NCBI GenBank assembly: GCA_949318235.1
Contig: OX439130.1
Coordinates: forward strand, 43,289,040-43,353,039
Direction of reading: 5' to 3'
Length of the DNA stretch: 64,000 bases
Origin: Ecdyonurus torrentis
Taxonomy: Eukaryota > Arthropoda > Insecta > Ephemeroptera > Heptageniidae
Part shown: positions 45,265 to 55,890 of the stretch, piece by piece
Layout of the letters: every line of letters begins with the position of its first letter
Position numbering within the stretch: position 1 is the first letter of the stretch
Translations under genes and position numbers: made by a program
The notes under the pieces: generated by a model
Database searches by the model: none
The model's input: the letters and a program-made list of their open reading frames with translations, nothing else
Told to the model about the DNA's origin: nothing

Positions 45265-45660
45265 CGACAATATTCGCACGAGGCTTGCTGCCTATATACC
45301 ACCACCGCCACCACCCATCCACCCACCCGGCGCCCGGTTTCGCGCTTGGCTGAGCGTAACGGCAAGCGCGAGTTTGATGAAGTTCTCTACTACAGCAAGG
45401 AGGCCCCCGGGGAGAAGGCGGTTGAATTCTCGCATCCCTGACTCTCTCTCTCTCTCTCTCTCTCTTTCTCTAGCACTGGAGCAAAACTTTCCACCCCAAT
45501 CTCGATTCACCAGAGACTTTCTCTGAGTAGCACAAAGTTTGATGCTCGACGGGTTGCAGAGATGCTTTGCTCTCTCTCTTTCTCTCTCTTCTCTCTCTCA
45601 CACACACTCATACTCTTTCTCTCTTGCTTTCTTTCGTACTTCCTACAGAGCTGTTGGAAA
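45180..45660. promoter_or_regulatory. GC-rich, CT-flanked island; possible promoter or leader
   Basis: CpG-rich DNA (45280-45430, with CCCGGCGCCCGG and GGCCCCCGGGG) lies between (CT)n tracts at 45213-45261 and 45442-45466, with further CT and CA runs to 45650. ORFs on both strands (up to 106 codons) are dominated by simple repeats. The pattern matches the FoxA 5' island, but no downstream coding sequence was found, so it may lead an untranslated or distantly spliced transcript. Confidence 0.35.
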
Positions 45661-46794
45661 TTTGGTTCGTGCTCTTCATTTTCAAAACTTATCTTTATAT
45701 ATTACTATCGTTGTACGTTCACTGCGCGTATTTAATCATTACTCTTTGTGTATGAAATTAAAAATAGTATAATAAAAATAACTTTTCATATTATTACTGT
45801 GTAACTCTATATATTATAAATTTTATGAAAAATTTATTATAAACAAAACTTCAATAGACAAAGAAGAACAAAAAATATGGCTTTGTAATAAATATAATTT
45901 GACTGTTGAATAAATTTATATGACTTTCATTAAAAATTTGCTATAATTTCTTTGTAGAAGTTTTGGACTGCAAAAATAGCAAGTGATAAAATGCATAATT
46001 TATGCACTAAAAGTGCATATATGTTATAAATTTTAACTTTTTTTCCCTCATTTTTTCCACAATAGTTACTTTTGATATAAAAAATTTCAAATGTTTTCAT
46101 GATAAAATAAATTTTTTAAATAGCTATCTTCATATTATATTGCGTTGTTCAACAAATGAGGCAATACTGTGTTCAACGATAAATTTTTCCGATTTTATTT
46201 TTGAACTCATTTTTGCTTTTGATAGTTGATGCCTCCCCCCTTCCCCCCTGCTTTGCAGTGAGGTCACAATACAGATTGCTATAGAGCAAAAACCCAGGGA
46301 CAGCTCATGCAACTCTAGTTAGTAGGGCGGTACTCAGTGTTTACTTTACATCGCAAACGCTTGCAATAAATACAACCAACCCTCCCTATATTACCCCCCT
46401 TTTTTTTCATTCGCTTTTATATTCACAGTCCGCATGTCATGCTTTATGTTCTCATTTTGTAGCCAACCGACGTCATACTATTTCCATCTAGTTTTTCAAT
46501 ATATTGTATAATAAAAAAGAAAAGAAAGATAGAAAAAAAAAAGTTAAAATGATAACGTATAATTTTTTGCGAGTACTTGTGAATTAAATTTTAAACGAAA
46601 TAAAAATCAGTATTTGGACTATTTTAATTGTTTTATACAGATTTAAATTTCTTATAACGAAAATTTTTAGTCTAATGTTTTAAAGCGTTTTTATTTTATT
46701 GCAATGCATGTTTTTTTTATATAAAAGTTTGATGCATCGCCCTTGTCTATAAAGCTTTTCCACATGATTGTTACTCGTTAGAGCATACACAATA

Positions 46795-46798
<4 letters not shown>

Positions 46799-46855
<57 letters not shown>

Positions 46856-47029
46856 GCATCAGTTGAACAGAGGGTTTGTATGTTTACTTTGGGGATCACA
46901 CAGACTCATTCAGAGCATATACCCGCCCAAGCAATGCACCGGGATTACGTACATTTACCAGCAAGCAAGCAAAAGTATATAAAGTAAAACAGGGGACGAG
47001 CTTGAGAGAGAGAGAGAGAGAGAGAGAGA
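46799..47029 (+). repeat. Two (GA)n tracts around a GC-richer segment
   Basis: GA tracts 46799-46853 and 47004-47029. The segment between them and DNA to 47160 is GC-richer and holds no recognised gene. Confidence 0.95.
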
Positions 47030-47265
47030 TTCCCTGAGGCCGAGGTAACTAACATTGCGCTGTCTCATCATCACTGGACCGAGAACCCTGGACTGACATT
47101 CGGATTGCTTTGTCTGAGAGAGCGTCATAGCATCTGTATGCAGCCAGTCTTTTGACTTTCAGTACAACACATAATGGATCAATCTCCATTTTACAGTCTT
47201 CCGTAAACTAAAGCAATGTTATAATATTATAGCGTGAACCTCGGTTACTTAATATATCACTGCGA

Positions 47266-47310
47266 GTATCGGGTGCGGGGGGTTTTCATCGGGGGTCGAT
47301 TCCGGGGGTG
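47266..47310 (+). other. G-run cluster (possible G-quadruplex)
   Basis: Four G runs (GGG, GGGGGG, GGGGG, GGGGG) are separated by 3-8 bases. The second half has GGGTCGATTCC, which recalls a tRNA B-box but lacks an A-box or cloverleaf. Confidence 0.45.
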
Positions 47311-47689
47311 TTCTTTCTTGTCAGTCGGTGGATTGGAGACACATGTTTATGGATATAAATTTAGAATTCCTACATTACCAAAATGTTGCATTAAAATGCT
47401 GATATCGCTATTAGTTAAAAATAGCAATCAATGTAAAAAAATCAATAATTTGTGTAAAAAAAAAAAATATATATATATATTATTTTTATGTTTTATTATA
47501 TGCAATATACCAAAAAGCATAAGTTGTGTTAATATATATTATGGGAATTGTGTTATAGATATTATAAATGTATGTATATCTTCATTATAAATTTTTTTGT
47601 TTTCTTGTTTGAAAATTATCTTTGAAAAAAAAAAAAAAAAAACTTTTGCTTTTAGCTATTTTTGTTTGAAATGAAAAAAAAAATGTTTT

Positions 47690-47768
47690 ATTAATCCAAC
47701 CGATAAGGCAATTGCCTTGGTCGGACATTGTATTATGAGTTAAAGAATAATAAAAAAAAAAAAAAAAT
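47690..47768 (+). mobile_element. Probable LINE 3' terminus: hairpin plus A-rich tail
   Basis: An imperfect stem-loop around GGCAATTGCC (47700-47724, arms CCGATAAGGCAA and TTGCCTTGGTCGG) is followed by a short linker and AGAATAATAAAA running into a long A tract. This is typical of jockey-like LINE 3' ends. Upstream sequence is too decayed to recognise. Confidence 0.4.
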
Positions 47769-48084
47769 GTCACTATAATTTTGTTTATTGATTAAGTCCG
47801 ATTAAAAGAGTTAAAGACTAAATAATTATCTAAATATTCGTTTTGAGTATGTAAAAGATACTTTGATTTGATTATTATTATTTCATAACATAAAATACAT
47901 GTCAGTAAAAATTTGTTTATCATAATTGTATCAAAATAAGTAAATAAGAAATATATATATATATGCTCTTTATCATGTTTTATTACTATAGTGAAATAAT
48001 ATTATATAATATGTTTATGTATTTTATGTTTTTGTTGTAAAAATTAAATACTCTGACGATAATATCTAATCATGTTAAGAATAA

Positions 48085-48160
48085 GTCAGAGGACCATGTA
48101 AGTGTGTATGTACCCTTTTTGGCCTCGTAATAAAAACCATTTATTATTATTATTATATTA
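48085..48160 (+). mobile_element. Possible LINE 3' end with (ATT)n tail
   Basis: GAGGACC near 48090 pairs with GGCCTC near 48120, followed by AATAAAAACC and a short (ATT)n tract. The arrangement resembles the other retroelement 3' ends in this window. No coding remnant is visible. Confidence 0.25.
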
Positions 48161-48354
48161 TAGATATATAATAAAATGAAAACATAAATTATTTCCATCA
48201 GCACTCTGCATAAATTTTTAGTTGATTTTGAACTTTAAAAAAAGGGAAAATATTTAACGTGAATAAAATAAGGATATAAATAAGGAACGTTTCTTAATTG
48301 TATTTTATCAACAAAAAGAACAAAGCACTAATTTATAAATTTTACCATGACGAT

Positions 48355-50478
48355 TTAATGAAATTTAGAAATTTTGGACTTATGTCTACCAGCGTTGACA
48401 ATATTTTGCTTAATGTAGTTGATTTCTTCTGGTCTTGATTGCTGAAACTCTGGATGAAAAATTTTACTGGAGTTTGAGGGTGACTCTGGGGGCAGGTTGA
48501 GACGTAGGCTGTCAATCAAAGTCGGGCTGAGGCACATGCTTGGAGGAGACCTTGGTGAGAAGTCGCCTCTAAACTCGCACTTGTACCCCTTAGTTGGGTG
48601 CTCTTCCTTCTCGTGAAATTGACCATAACATTTTGCTTCATTCCTAGAAATCTTATTAGAACGTCTAATACATTTACGGAGACTTTTGACAGACTGAGGT
48701 ATAGTCAAACTTTTTCTAATAGATTCAAAATCATATTTCTCATCTATGGAATTAATATCATTTATCCAGCTTGAAGCTATTTTATTCAGTTCATCTCCAT
48801 ATTGTGGACTTTCTCCTTTTGCTTTACTCAAGCTCCCTAAAATTGGTTCAATCAGATTAAAAACAAGCTGAAATTTTTCTTGGCTTTCTGCTTGGTTTTC
48901 ACTTAAATTGTTTTGGATTTCTAAACTTTCATCAATTCTGCTTTGAAGTCCTTCAGTCAATGTCTTGAGTGTCTCGTGGAAAGCTTTAAGGTTTTTGCTT
49001 GCGACCTTGGCGTCATTTTCAAGACTTTGCAATTTTGTCTCAAACTGTGTGCTGTCGCTGTGTGTCGTTGTCTCTTGTCTCAAAGAACGGTGCTCCTCCC
49101 GCACGTTACAGAGACGTGACTCCAGCTCCTTCACGTCACGTGACAGCTGCTCCAGTGCACTCACTTTGTCACCCACACTTTGCTCCAAAGTCATAAACTT
49201 GTCATTCAGTGACGTGACCTCGTCCTCCAGTGACGTCATATATGCCTCAACCTGTCTCTTAAACTGCAGTAGCTCGTGGATTGAAATAGATTGTGACTCC
49301 CTCTGACTATTAACCTGCTGTATTTCATGTGATACTTTTATTAAATTACTATCCATTTTTAGTCTATAATTTTTGTTTTCTGCAATATCGTTACTTTTCA
49401 TTTCATAGGAGATGTGTAATTGTTCTACACATGTTGCAATCTTCGACAGTTTCGTCTTCACCCAGTGTTCTGTGGACGACAGTTTTTCCTTGACGTGCAC
49501 AATCTGGCTGTGCATTTCTTTCAGTTTGTCTTGCATGCCGGCTACTCGCACATCCAGCTCATCACTGGTGCGCAGGGGAAGCCTGCTCGGCTCGTGCTTG
49601 CCAACGTCCGCAATTCTCGAGTCTAGGGTCTCTATCACCATCACAACTAGACGTTTTTCAATCGCACAAATACTTTCCATCGTTTTCCGACACTCGTTTT
49701 TGCTCTGATTAAAATCATCTTGTATACTTGAAGCTATGTTTTTCAACTGTCCGATCTCGGATACATGCTGAAAAAGTTTCCTTTCTATTTCTGTTAAGTA
49801 CGCGGTTCTAGTGTTAATTATGTTGTCTAATTCCCCACACTTTGACTTAAAATTGTAAGCAGTTTGGTTTAAGACAGACGTGAGCTGCTCAATGGTGTGC
49901 CTTAGTTCTGAAATATGTCCAGCTTGAGAATCTAGCTGCCGCTGTAGCTCGACCACGCACGTCTTGCTCGCTTGCTCCAAATTGTGCATCTGGTGTCTGC
50001 ACACGTCAGCCGCTCGTCTTCTCGTCTCATCAGCATCCAACGCCTGGCTCTTCATCTCGATCATCTCCTGCTCAGTGTTCAACAATGCCTCATGTAGTCG
50101 CCTAATTTGCTCGCAGTTCTCGTCACATTTCGTAACTACACTCGTCAGACTTTTGCCGCTCATTACTTGCGTGCTCTCGACGTGACAAATACGAGTTTCA
50201 TTTTCATCAATTGTGCTCTGGAGGTGAGAAACTTGCTCCTCAGTACTCTGCACTTTCTCATTAATAGCAAGAAAATGTCCTTCGCAACGTCTCTCCATCA
50301 AAGAAATTGTCTTCTGCGTAGTGTCCTGATTTTCCGTTAAATTTTCATTCGTTTTGTCCAAATCCACCTCTAAATTTAAAAGACGTTCTATTAAAGTCTC
50401 CATGGTTTTTTGGTTTTTATCTTCTATTCCAAATAAAAATCTGCTATAGTCACAGATTGTTTTTATCAAACTGAACAT
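48355..50478 (-). CDS. Intronless 707-aa coiled-coil protein of unknown function
   Basis: This is the longest ORF in the window and is clearly coding: it is unbroken for 2.1 kb in AT-rich DNA and has higher GC than its surroundings. I do not recognise a named family. Residues about 20-560 are almost entirely heptad-like, rich in Glu, Lys, Gln, Ser and Leu, with many motifs such as ERLLNLEVDL, QLKNIASSIQ and LEDEVTSLND, predicting long alpha-helical coiled coils. The first 18 residues (MFSLIKTICDYSRFLFGI) are hydrophobic. The C-terminal ~140 residues are different: a basic patch (SLRKCIRRSNKISR) followed by a Ser/Pro-rich segment with several SP motifs (FSPRSPPSMCLSPTL), then a basic end KSKISKFH. 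No transmembrane span, zinc finger or catalytic motif is visible. The chosen Met is the first after an upstream in-frame stop 19 codons before it; a Met 25 residues further in is an alternative. A cytoskeletal, centrosomal or scaffold role is only a guess. Lack of introns suggests a retrogene or a young lineage-specific gene. Confidence 0.88.
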   Translation of the reverse strand: MFSLIKTICDYSRFLFGIEDKNQKTMETLIERLLNLEVDLDKTNENLTENQDTTQKTISLMERRCEGHFLAINEKVQSTEEQVSHLQSTIDENETRICHVESTQVMSGKSLTSVVTKCDENCEQIRRLHEALLNTEQEMIEMKSQALDADETRRRAADVCRHQMHNLEQASKTCVVELQRQLDSQAGHISELRHTIEQLTSVLNQTAYNFKSKCGELDNIINTRTAYLTEIERKLFQHVSEIGQLKNIASSIQDDFNQSKNECRKTMESICAIEKRLVVMVIETLDSRIADVGKHEPSRLPLRTSDELDVRVAGMQDKLKEMHSQIVHVKEKLSSTEHWVKTKLSKIATCVEQLHISYEMKSNDIAENKNYRLKMDSNLIKVSHEIQQVNSQRESQSISIHELLQFKRQVEAYMTSLEDEVTSLNDKFMTLEQSVGDKVSALEQLSRDVKELESRLCNVREEHRSLRQETTTHSDSTQFETKLQSLENDAKVASKNLKAFHETLKTLTEGLQSRIDESLEIQNNLSENQAESQEKFQLVFNLIEPILGSLSKAKGESPQYGDELNKIASSWINDINSIDEKYDFESIRKSLTIPQSVKSLRKCIRRSNKISRNEAKCYGQFHEKEEHPTKGYKCEFRGDFSPRSPPSMCLSPTLIDSLRLNLPPESPSNSSKIFHPEFQQSRPEEINYIKQNIVNAGRHKSKISKFH

Positions 50479-51016
50479 GTCAACTACAATTAAATTTAAC
50501 CTAATGCTAAATAAATAAAGAATCCTTGATACTTAAAATTTTGGCATTGTTGAAATCTGTAAACGGTCAATATTTTAATTGCTTTTACTCTTGTAATTTT
50601 ATTTCTTTCATAGTTGGATCTTCATTTTTGTCATTTTAAATTTCTTTAATAAAAATTATTATAATATACAAAATAATAGAAAAGTTCACTTTTTTTTTCT
50701 ATAGACTTTAACATTTATTTATTTGTAACAATATTAAATAATTGTAACAATTTGATAAAAATGAAAATAAAATTTATATGATTATTAATTAAATTATGTG
50801 TGTGCGTTACATACAAAAATAGACTTTGTCTTCTTAAATTTGTCCGAATACAAATCTTGTATATTATTAGTAATATTTTATCATATGATTAAATAATATT
50901 TTACTGATTCAGCACATTATTTATTATAGTTTTGGCAGCAAAACAAACAATAAAAAAGTAAAGTATAATATAGTCTTGATGCTTCTTTTATAATGAAAAA
51001 AAAAAAATAATAATAA

Positions 51017-51019
<3 letters not shown>
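50479..51019. other. Upstream region of the coiled-coil gene
   Basis: AT-rich with no GC island, GAGA cluster or clear TATA/initiator, in contrast with FoxA. The promoter could not be placed. Confidence 0.45.

Positions 51020-51050
<31 letters not shown>
51020..51050. repeat. (AT)n microsatellite, left part, split by the hAT-like element
   Basis: AT tract ending exactly at the transposon's left terminus. It continues after the right terminus at 53015. Confidence 0.95.
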
Positions 51051-51053
<3 letters not shown>

Positions 51054-53011
51054 TGGCGTAGCCAGGATTTTACCACAGGGGGGGTTCAGGTCTGAACCAG
51101 TCGGGGCGAAGCCCTCAAAAGCCCGCCGCAGGCGCGAAATTTTTTGAGGCCACGCCCCTTTTTTTGATGAAATTTATGTATTTATTATGCATTTAATTTT
51201 AAATGAGGTAAAACTTAAGTTTGAGATTTTGACGTGCCAAAATGTGGATTTGCTTCTGACATACAAAATTAAAACTACTATTTTATTTGCTACATTATTA
51301 ATATTTTATTTTAGAGACAATACTTGATACTTATAACAGTTATAACTATTTAGTCAATTTTGACTGGGAATATGGCCAGCAAAAATAATAATAATAATAA
51401 TAAAATAAAAATGAAATGGAGAGAAAAGCTATAAATATAATGCCTAATTAAGCCACTCTATGATCAAGCAATGTGGATCTTTCATTAAACCAATGTTTTG
51501 ATGCTCAAAATACTTTTAAAAGGGTGCATTTTTTTTAAAGAATTCTATAAAAAAAAATTTAAAATTAACTATAAAAATTATGAATTGCTGTATTCTTTGT
51601 ATTTCATTTTATATAGCACTGCATTTACGCAGCCCACAGAACGTAAAACACCTGATGACCGCAACCTGAAGTACACAAAAACTTAAAAAATATATATCAT
51701 TATCATTAAACTTTACTGACAGAAAATACTTCCATTATTGTAAAAAGAGGATTTCAGGAGTACAAAATTACAACCTTAAAAATAATTTTGAGCTTCAAAT
51801 CATTTTTGAAACGCAAGACTTTTTTTCTTTTTCTTTATTATTATTTTTTTTTTTTAGTTCGAAAGTATATATCAGGGAATTCATTGTTTTACATAATAAA
51901 AGAAAAACCAATCAAAACTAAAGAGATTTTCAGCAACTCTTATACGCAATTTTTGCAATACCAATTTTACTTCTTTTTAGTCTTTTTTTTTCTGAAATTG
52001 GCTAATTGGCTAAAAATCATCGAGGACTCTAGAATAAACTTAATATATTATTTTGAAAATTTCCTTATACTAGTATCGTTTGAAAGTTTTGTTTCTGTGT
52101 ACTGTATACGCTTTTGCAGTCTTGGGGTGTTCGAGTGCGACGTCGAACATTTTTCGAACAGCACAAACGAACTCGAACAGTTCGTGTGCAAGTTCGTTTG
52201 GATTTTTTGAGGTGTTCGAGTTCGTGTTCGATGAACACTACTTTCACTGCTGATTGTTCGAAATTTCAAACACGAAGTCGAACACTTTTGCAGTTAAGTT
52301 TTACATGTTAAAATTTATAAATTAGTTAAAAATTTAATATGAAAAATTGGTGTATATTTATGTAAATTGAAAGGATTTTCAACCATTTCCAATATAATTA
52401 TAATACATATACAAATATGTTTAAATAAAAAATAAAAACAAAAAAGTTTGTTTATTTGTACAGTATTTTTTTTTTTTTAATACAAACAGTTCGTGATGAT
52501 TTCGAAATTGCAAAAAGTTCGAAATGTTCGTGTTCGGATCGTGTTCGAAAGAATTTTAAGTGTTCGTGATCAGTTCGAGTTCAACTAAAATGGTGTTCGA
52601 CCCCAACACTGCGCATTTGAAATCACGTCGTTTATTTATTTTTATACCCATTCTATGCTAGAAAACTGTGAAGTTTTTACTGTTAAATATAATTTTTTTT
52701 TTCATGAAAAACAGAAAATTTACAATATTTAATGAAAAATCTAGTTATTTGTTTGGTTAGTACTACAAAATATTTGGTACCTTAAAGGCTAATATAGTGT
52801 TTACCACTGTATGTATCAGTGAAGAATGTAAAATTAGTAAAAAAATAATAATAATAAATATATTCGAGCGAAGCGAGAAAATTTTTACGAAATTTTCTCC
52901 TAAAATATTAATTTTGTAGCAAAATTTTTGTTCACTTTGTATTTTTTTGTATCTTTTCCAAATCCACAGGGGGGGGTTTGAACCCCCAAAACCCCCCCCC
53001 TGGCTACGCCA

Positions 53012-53014
<3 letters not shown>
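51051..53014. mobile_element. Non-autonomous hAT-like element (~1.96 kb) with CAGTGGCGTAGCCAGG termini
   Basis: Perfect 16-bp terminal inverted repeats CAGTGGCGTAGCCAGG (51051-51066 and complement 52999-53014) are followed inside by G-runs at the left and C-runs at the right. Both flanks are ATATATAT, which fits an 8-bp target duplication but cannot be proved because the target is an (AT)n tract. No transposase ORF longer than 140 aa is seen. Translations of the right end give peptides such as SGVARGG, which often contaminate predicted proteomes. The CAGTGGCG terminus and apparent 8-bp target suggest hAT; the superfamily call is moderate. Confidence 0.8.
52117..52611. mobile_element. Nested hAT-like MITE (495 bp) rich in TTCGAAC/GTTCG words
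   Basis: Ends are CAGTCTTGGGGT at the left and, on the complement, CAGTGTTGGGGT at the right. The flanking 8-mers CGCTTTTG (52109-52116) and CGCATTTG (52612-52619) match at 7 of 8 positions, as expected for an aged hAT target duplication. Subterminal regions are packed with GTTCG/CGAAC words in both orientations, possible transposase-binding repeats. It lies wholly inside the larger element 51051-53014 and therefore inserted later. Confidence 0.82.
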
Positions 53015-53095
<81 letters not shown>

Positions 53096-53099
53096 TATA
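53015..53099. repeat. (AT)n microsatellite, right part
   Basis: AT tract beginning exactly at the transposon's right terminus. Together with 51020-51050 it marks one interrupted array. Confidence 0.95.
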
Positions 53100-53571
53100 T
53101 AGTGTGGGTGCAGTTTTGACAAATCAAATACAAAATGAATTATATTGTCCTCTTATGTTATTTGATTACGTATGTTTGGAATTAAGCTTAACCGCACAAT
53201 AATCAGCAATAAGCATTTTAATACTAACCGTATAATTGCTCATGGAAAAAAAAATGTATCGAAATGAAACTGAAACATTTTCACTGCAGAAATTACGTGG
53301 AACTAATACGTGTTTTATTTAAACAGTATATAAAAATCCTATATGAATTAAAAGTATAATATATAGCTTTTTTTTCTCCTGTATATCGCAATATTCTTGA
53401 AATTCAATGAAACAACGTTAAAAGACGAAAAACTTGTTCACAGTGCACGTCAGTATGATTTTGTCTGATGAGTGCATACAAATAATCTCTACCTTGAGGG
53501 TCCACACATATATTGTGATAGTTGTAAAGCCGCTATATATAGGCCGCCCGCTTGCAGGTGCATAATTGAGT

Positions 53572-53589
53572 AACAATGAATACATTGTT
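53572..53589. promoter_or_regulatory. Palindromic Sox dimer-type site
   Basis: AACAATGAATACATTGTT has two inverted Sox sites (AACAAT and ATTGTT), six bases apart. A Runx-like ACCGCA follows at about 53606. It lies in a GC-richer patch (53480-53700) that holds no recognisable gene. Confidence 0.4.
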
Positions 53590-54294
53590 GTCTCTTTCTG
53601 ACCACCGCAAAGTGACGCTTCAAAAGAGAACTAACGCTCCATTGATTTAATTGCAAGCTTGTTTGTTTGTTGTTTGATTGAATAGAGATGAACCTAATAC
53701 AAGCTTGGATCAAAACACACCGGGATAAGCTTTGAGGAGACCACATAGATACCAATAAAATTTTACATGATCAAATTTCTAAAAAAAAAAAAAAAAAAAA
53801 AAAAAGTTACATGAAAAGAAATTATATAAACCTTTTTGATACGCCGGTCTTATACTAAAAGTAAATTTTTATTATCTATTATTAAACTTTTTTTTATATT
53901 TTTTCTTTTTTATATTATATTATAAAAGTTGCAGTATTTCTATATGTCAGGGTTGAAAAATATATAAATTTGAATCGCTATAGCGTTTTGTATATATGAT
54001 AAAGAAATATCAATTGTATTAAATTGTTTGATACAAAGCCTATTTTATGCATTCCAGTGATTTTCTGGTAGTGCATTGCAGTTTTTTTTTTTTTTTTTAA
54101 TTCACATAGAATATGAGGGTCTGTTATATATACAGAAAGTATGAAAGCAACGCACAAGAAAAGGAAAAAAATTGTTATATATACATTTATTTAAATATAT
54201 ATTATTTATATTGAATTATTATTATCTAAAAAATAAATTATTATACATAAATATTTATATATAGAATTATTTACACCATCAAATTTGTATTTTT

Positions 54295-54328
<34 letters not shown>

Positions 54329-54534
54329 TTTTTAAACTTTCCCATTTTCAGGGATGAGCTTATATCTAAAAATCGTTAATTATAATTTTTTATACATAAT
54401 TTTTTTCTAAATAATTATAATTCTCTATATTCTCTATATACATAATAAAATACATTGAGAAATCACTAAAAAGTACTAATTAAAAGATTTATATTTTCTT
54501 TTCTTTATAGATATATATATATATATTATACTGT

Positions 54535-54550
54535 ATTTCAATTCATTATA

Positions 54551-54601
<51 letters not shown>
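54535..54601. repeat. (AT)n microsatellite
   Basis: AT tract with one TATTAT interruption. Confidence 0.95.
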
Positions 54602-54604
<3 letters not shown>

Positions 54605-55078
54605 CAATAAAATATTTTACAACAAAAAAGTATAAGTTTTTATTAAAATGAAAAATAATTAAAAAAAATCATTTTGCTACAAAAATATACATTCCCGGGC
54701 GAATTAATTGTTATGAGTTATTATTATAAAAGCCACAATATAATGAACAAGTTCTATGAAAATTAAAATGATACAAAAACCACTTTTAGATAATAACTTT
54801 TTGTTTGAAGTAGCGCACACAAAACTGAGTGGATGGCAATCGTAAATAATTAACGGTGGTGACAAAATGATGGTCATTATTTTAAATGAGAATCTAACAC
54901 TAAATTAATATAATAACAGTAAAAAAAAATCCCTTGCTTCTCAAATTTTTTTGTTATTGTTTAATTCTCTTTATAGTCATGAAAATTACCTTTATATATG
55001 GTTCAAATTAAATGAAAATGAAGTTAAAAAAAAAAGCATAAAAAGATTGAAGTTAATAGCTTTTATTTTCTAATTTAA

Positions 55079-55400
55079 AGGAATAGACCAGAGAAAAACA
55101 TAAGCATTTATATCACAAAACACTTGATGGGATTTACGTAAATAACTTTAGTTTGTCTCAAAACCCAACAGTAGCCCCGTATAGCAGTGGGATTAGAAAA
55201 TTCGATTTATGCAACCCGCACAACATTTTCATATTAACTTTTGCATGTTTCTGACGACATAAACATGAATTTTTACGCAAATTGCATACTTTACAGTTTT
55301 TTCACGCTAACTAAGCAAGTAAAATTTTTTATCAGTTTTGAAGATCCCATTTCGTGTTTATTCATTAAAAAGCAAATGTTGTTTTATGTGATCTATGGCT
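55079..55400 (-). mobile_element. TTAA MITE family 1, copy 3 (inverted, ~322 bp)
   Basis: This is a reverse-complement copy of the elements at 2211 and 19101, with TTAA on both sides (55075-55078 and 55401-55404) and ends AGGAATAGACC and AGCCATAGATC. Near 55250 the CRE of the other copies is mutated to TGACGACAT on the plus strand. The short plus-strand ORF across it is not a gene. Confidence 0.85.
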
Positions 55401-55771
55401 TTAATGTACATATTAAAAGTCTCTCTTGTGTATAATTTGTTAATTGTATAAATCAAGAAATTTTAAAATAAAAGCAATGCATTAGAATACATACAGTATA
55501 TGATATGTACAGAAATAATAATTTTATATTATTATTTTTTTATATTAAATTATTTATACATATATTTCCAATAACCTAATTTTGTGTTTTAAATTCATGG
55601 TTTAATATTGCAATATTAAAAGGTAAAAGTCAAAATGAACAGATGAATAAATGAATACCACTATTTTTTTAATATCTTTATGGAGCTAAAAAAGCATTGA
55701 ATATTCAATATTGAATTATAAAACTAATTATAATAAAGTTTATATATTGCAATTTTTACGATTATTGAAAA

Positions 55772-55890
<119 letters not shown>

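Larger units (their letters stand above)
45661..48354. other. Spacer downstream of the coiled-coil gene (minus strand) with retroelement ends
   Basis: A GC-richer patch at 46210-46400 has CAGTGAGGTCAC (nuclear-receptor half-site). GA tracts and three retroelement-like ends are listed separately. Confidence 0.45.

Noticed and set aside
47288..47310. tRNA B-box-like GGGTCGATTCC
   Set aside because: One base short of the consensus, with no A-box at the right distance and no cloverleaf; it sits in a G-run cluster.
48965..50340. Plus-strand ORFs opposite the coiled-coil gene
   Set aside because: They are antisense shadows of the 707-codon minus-strand ORF.
52763..53122. Protein-like SGVARGG / QWRSQGG peptides
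   Set aside because: They come from the terminal inverted repeat of the hAT-like element, a known source of false predicted proteins.
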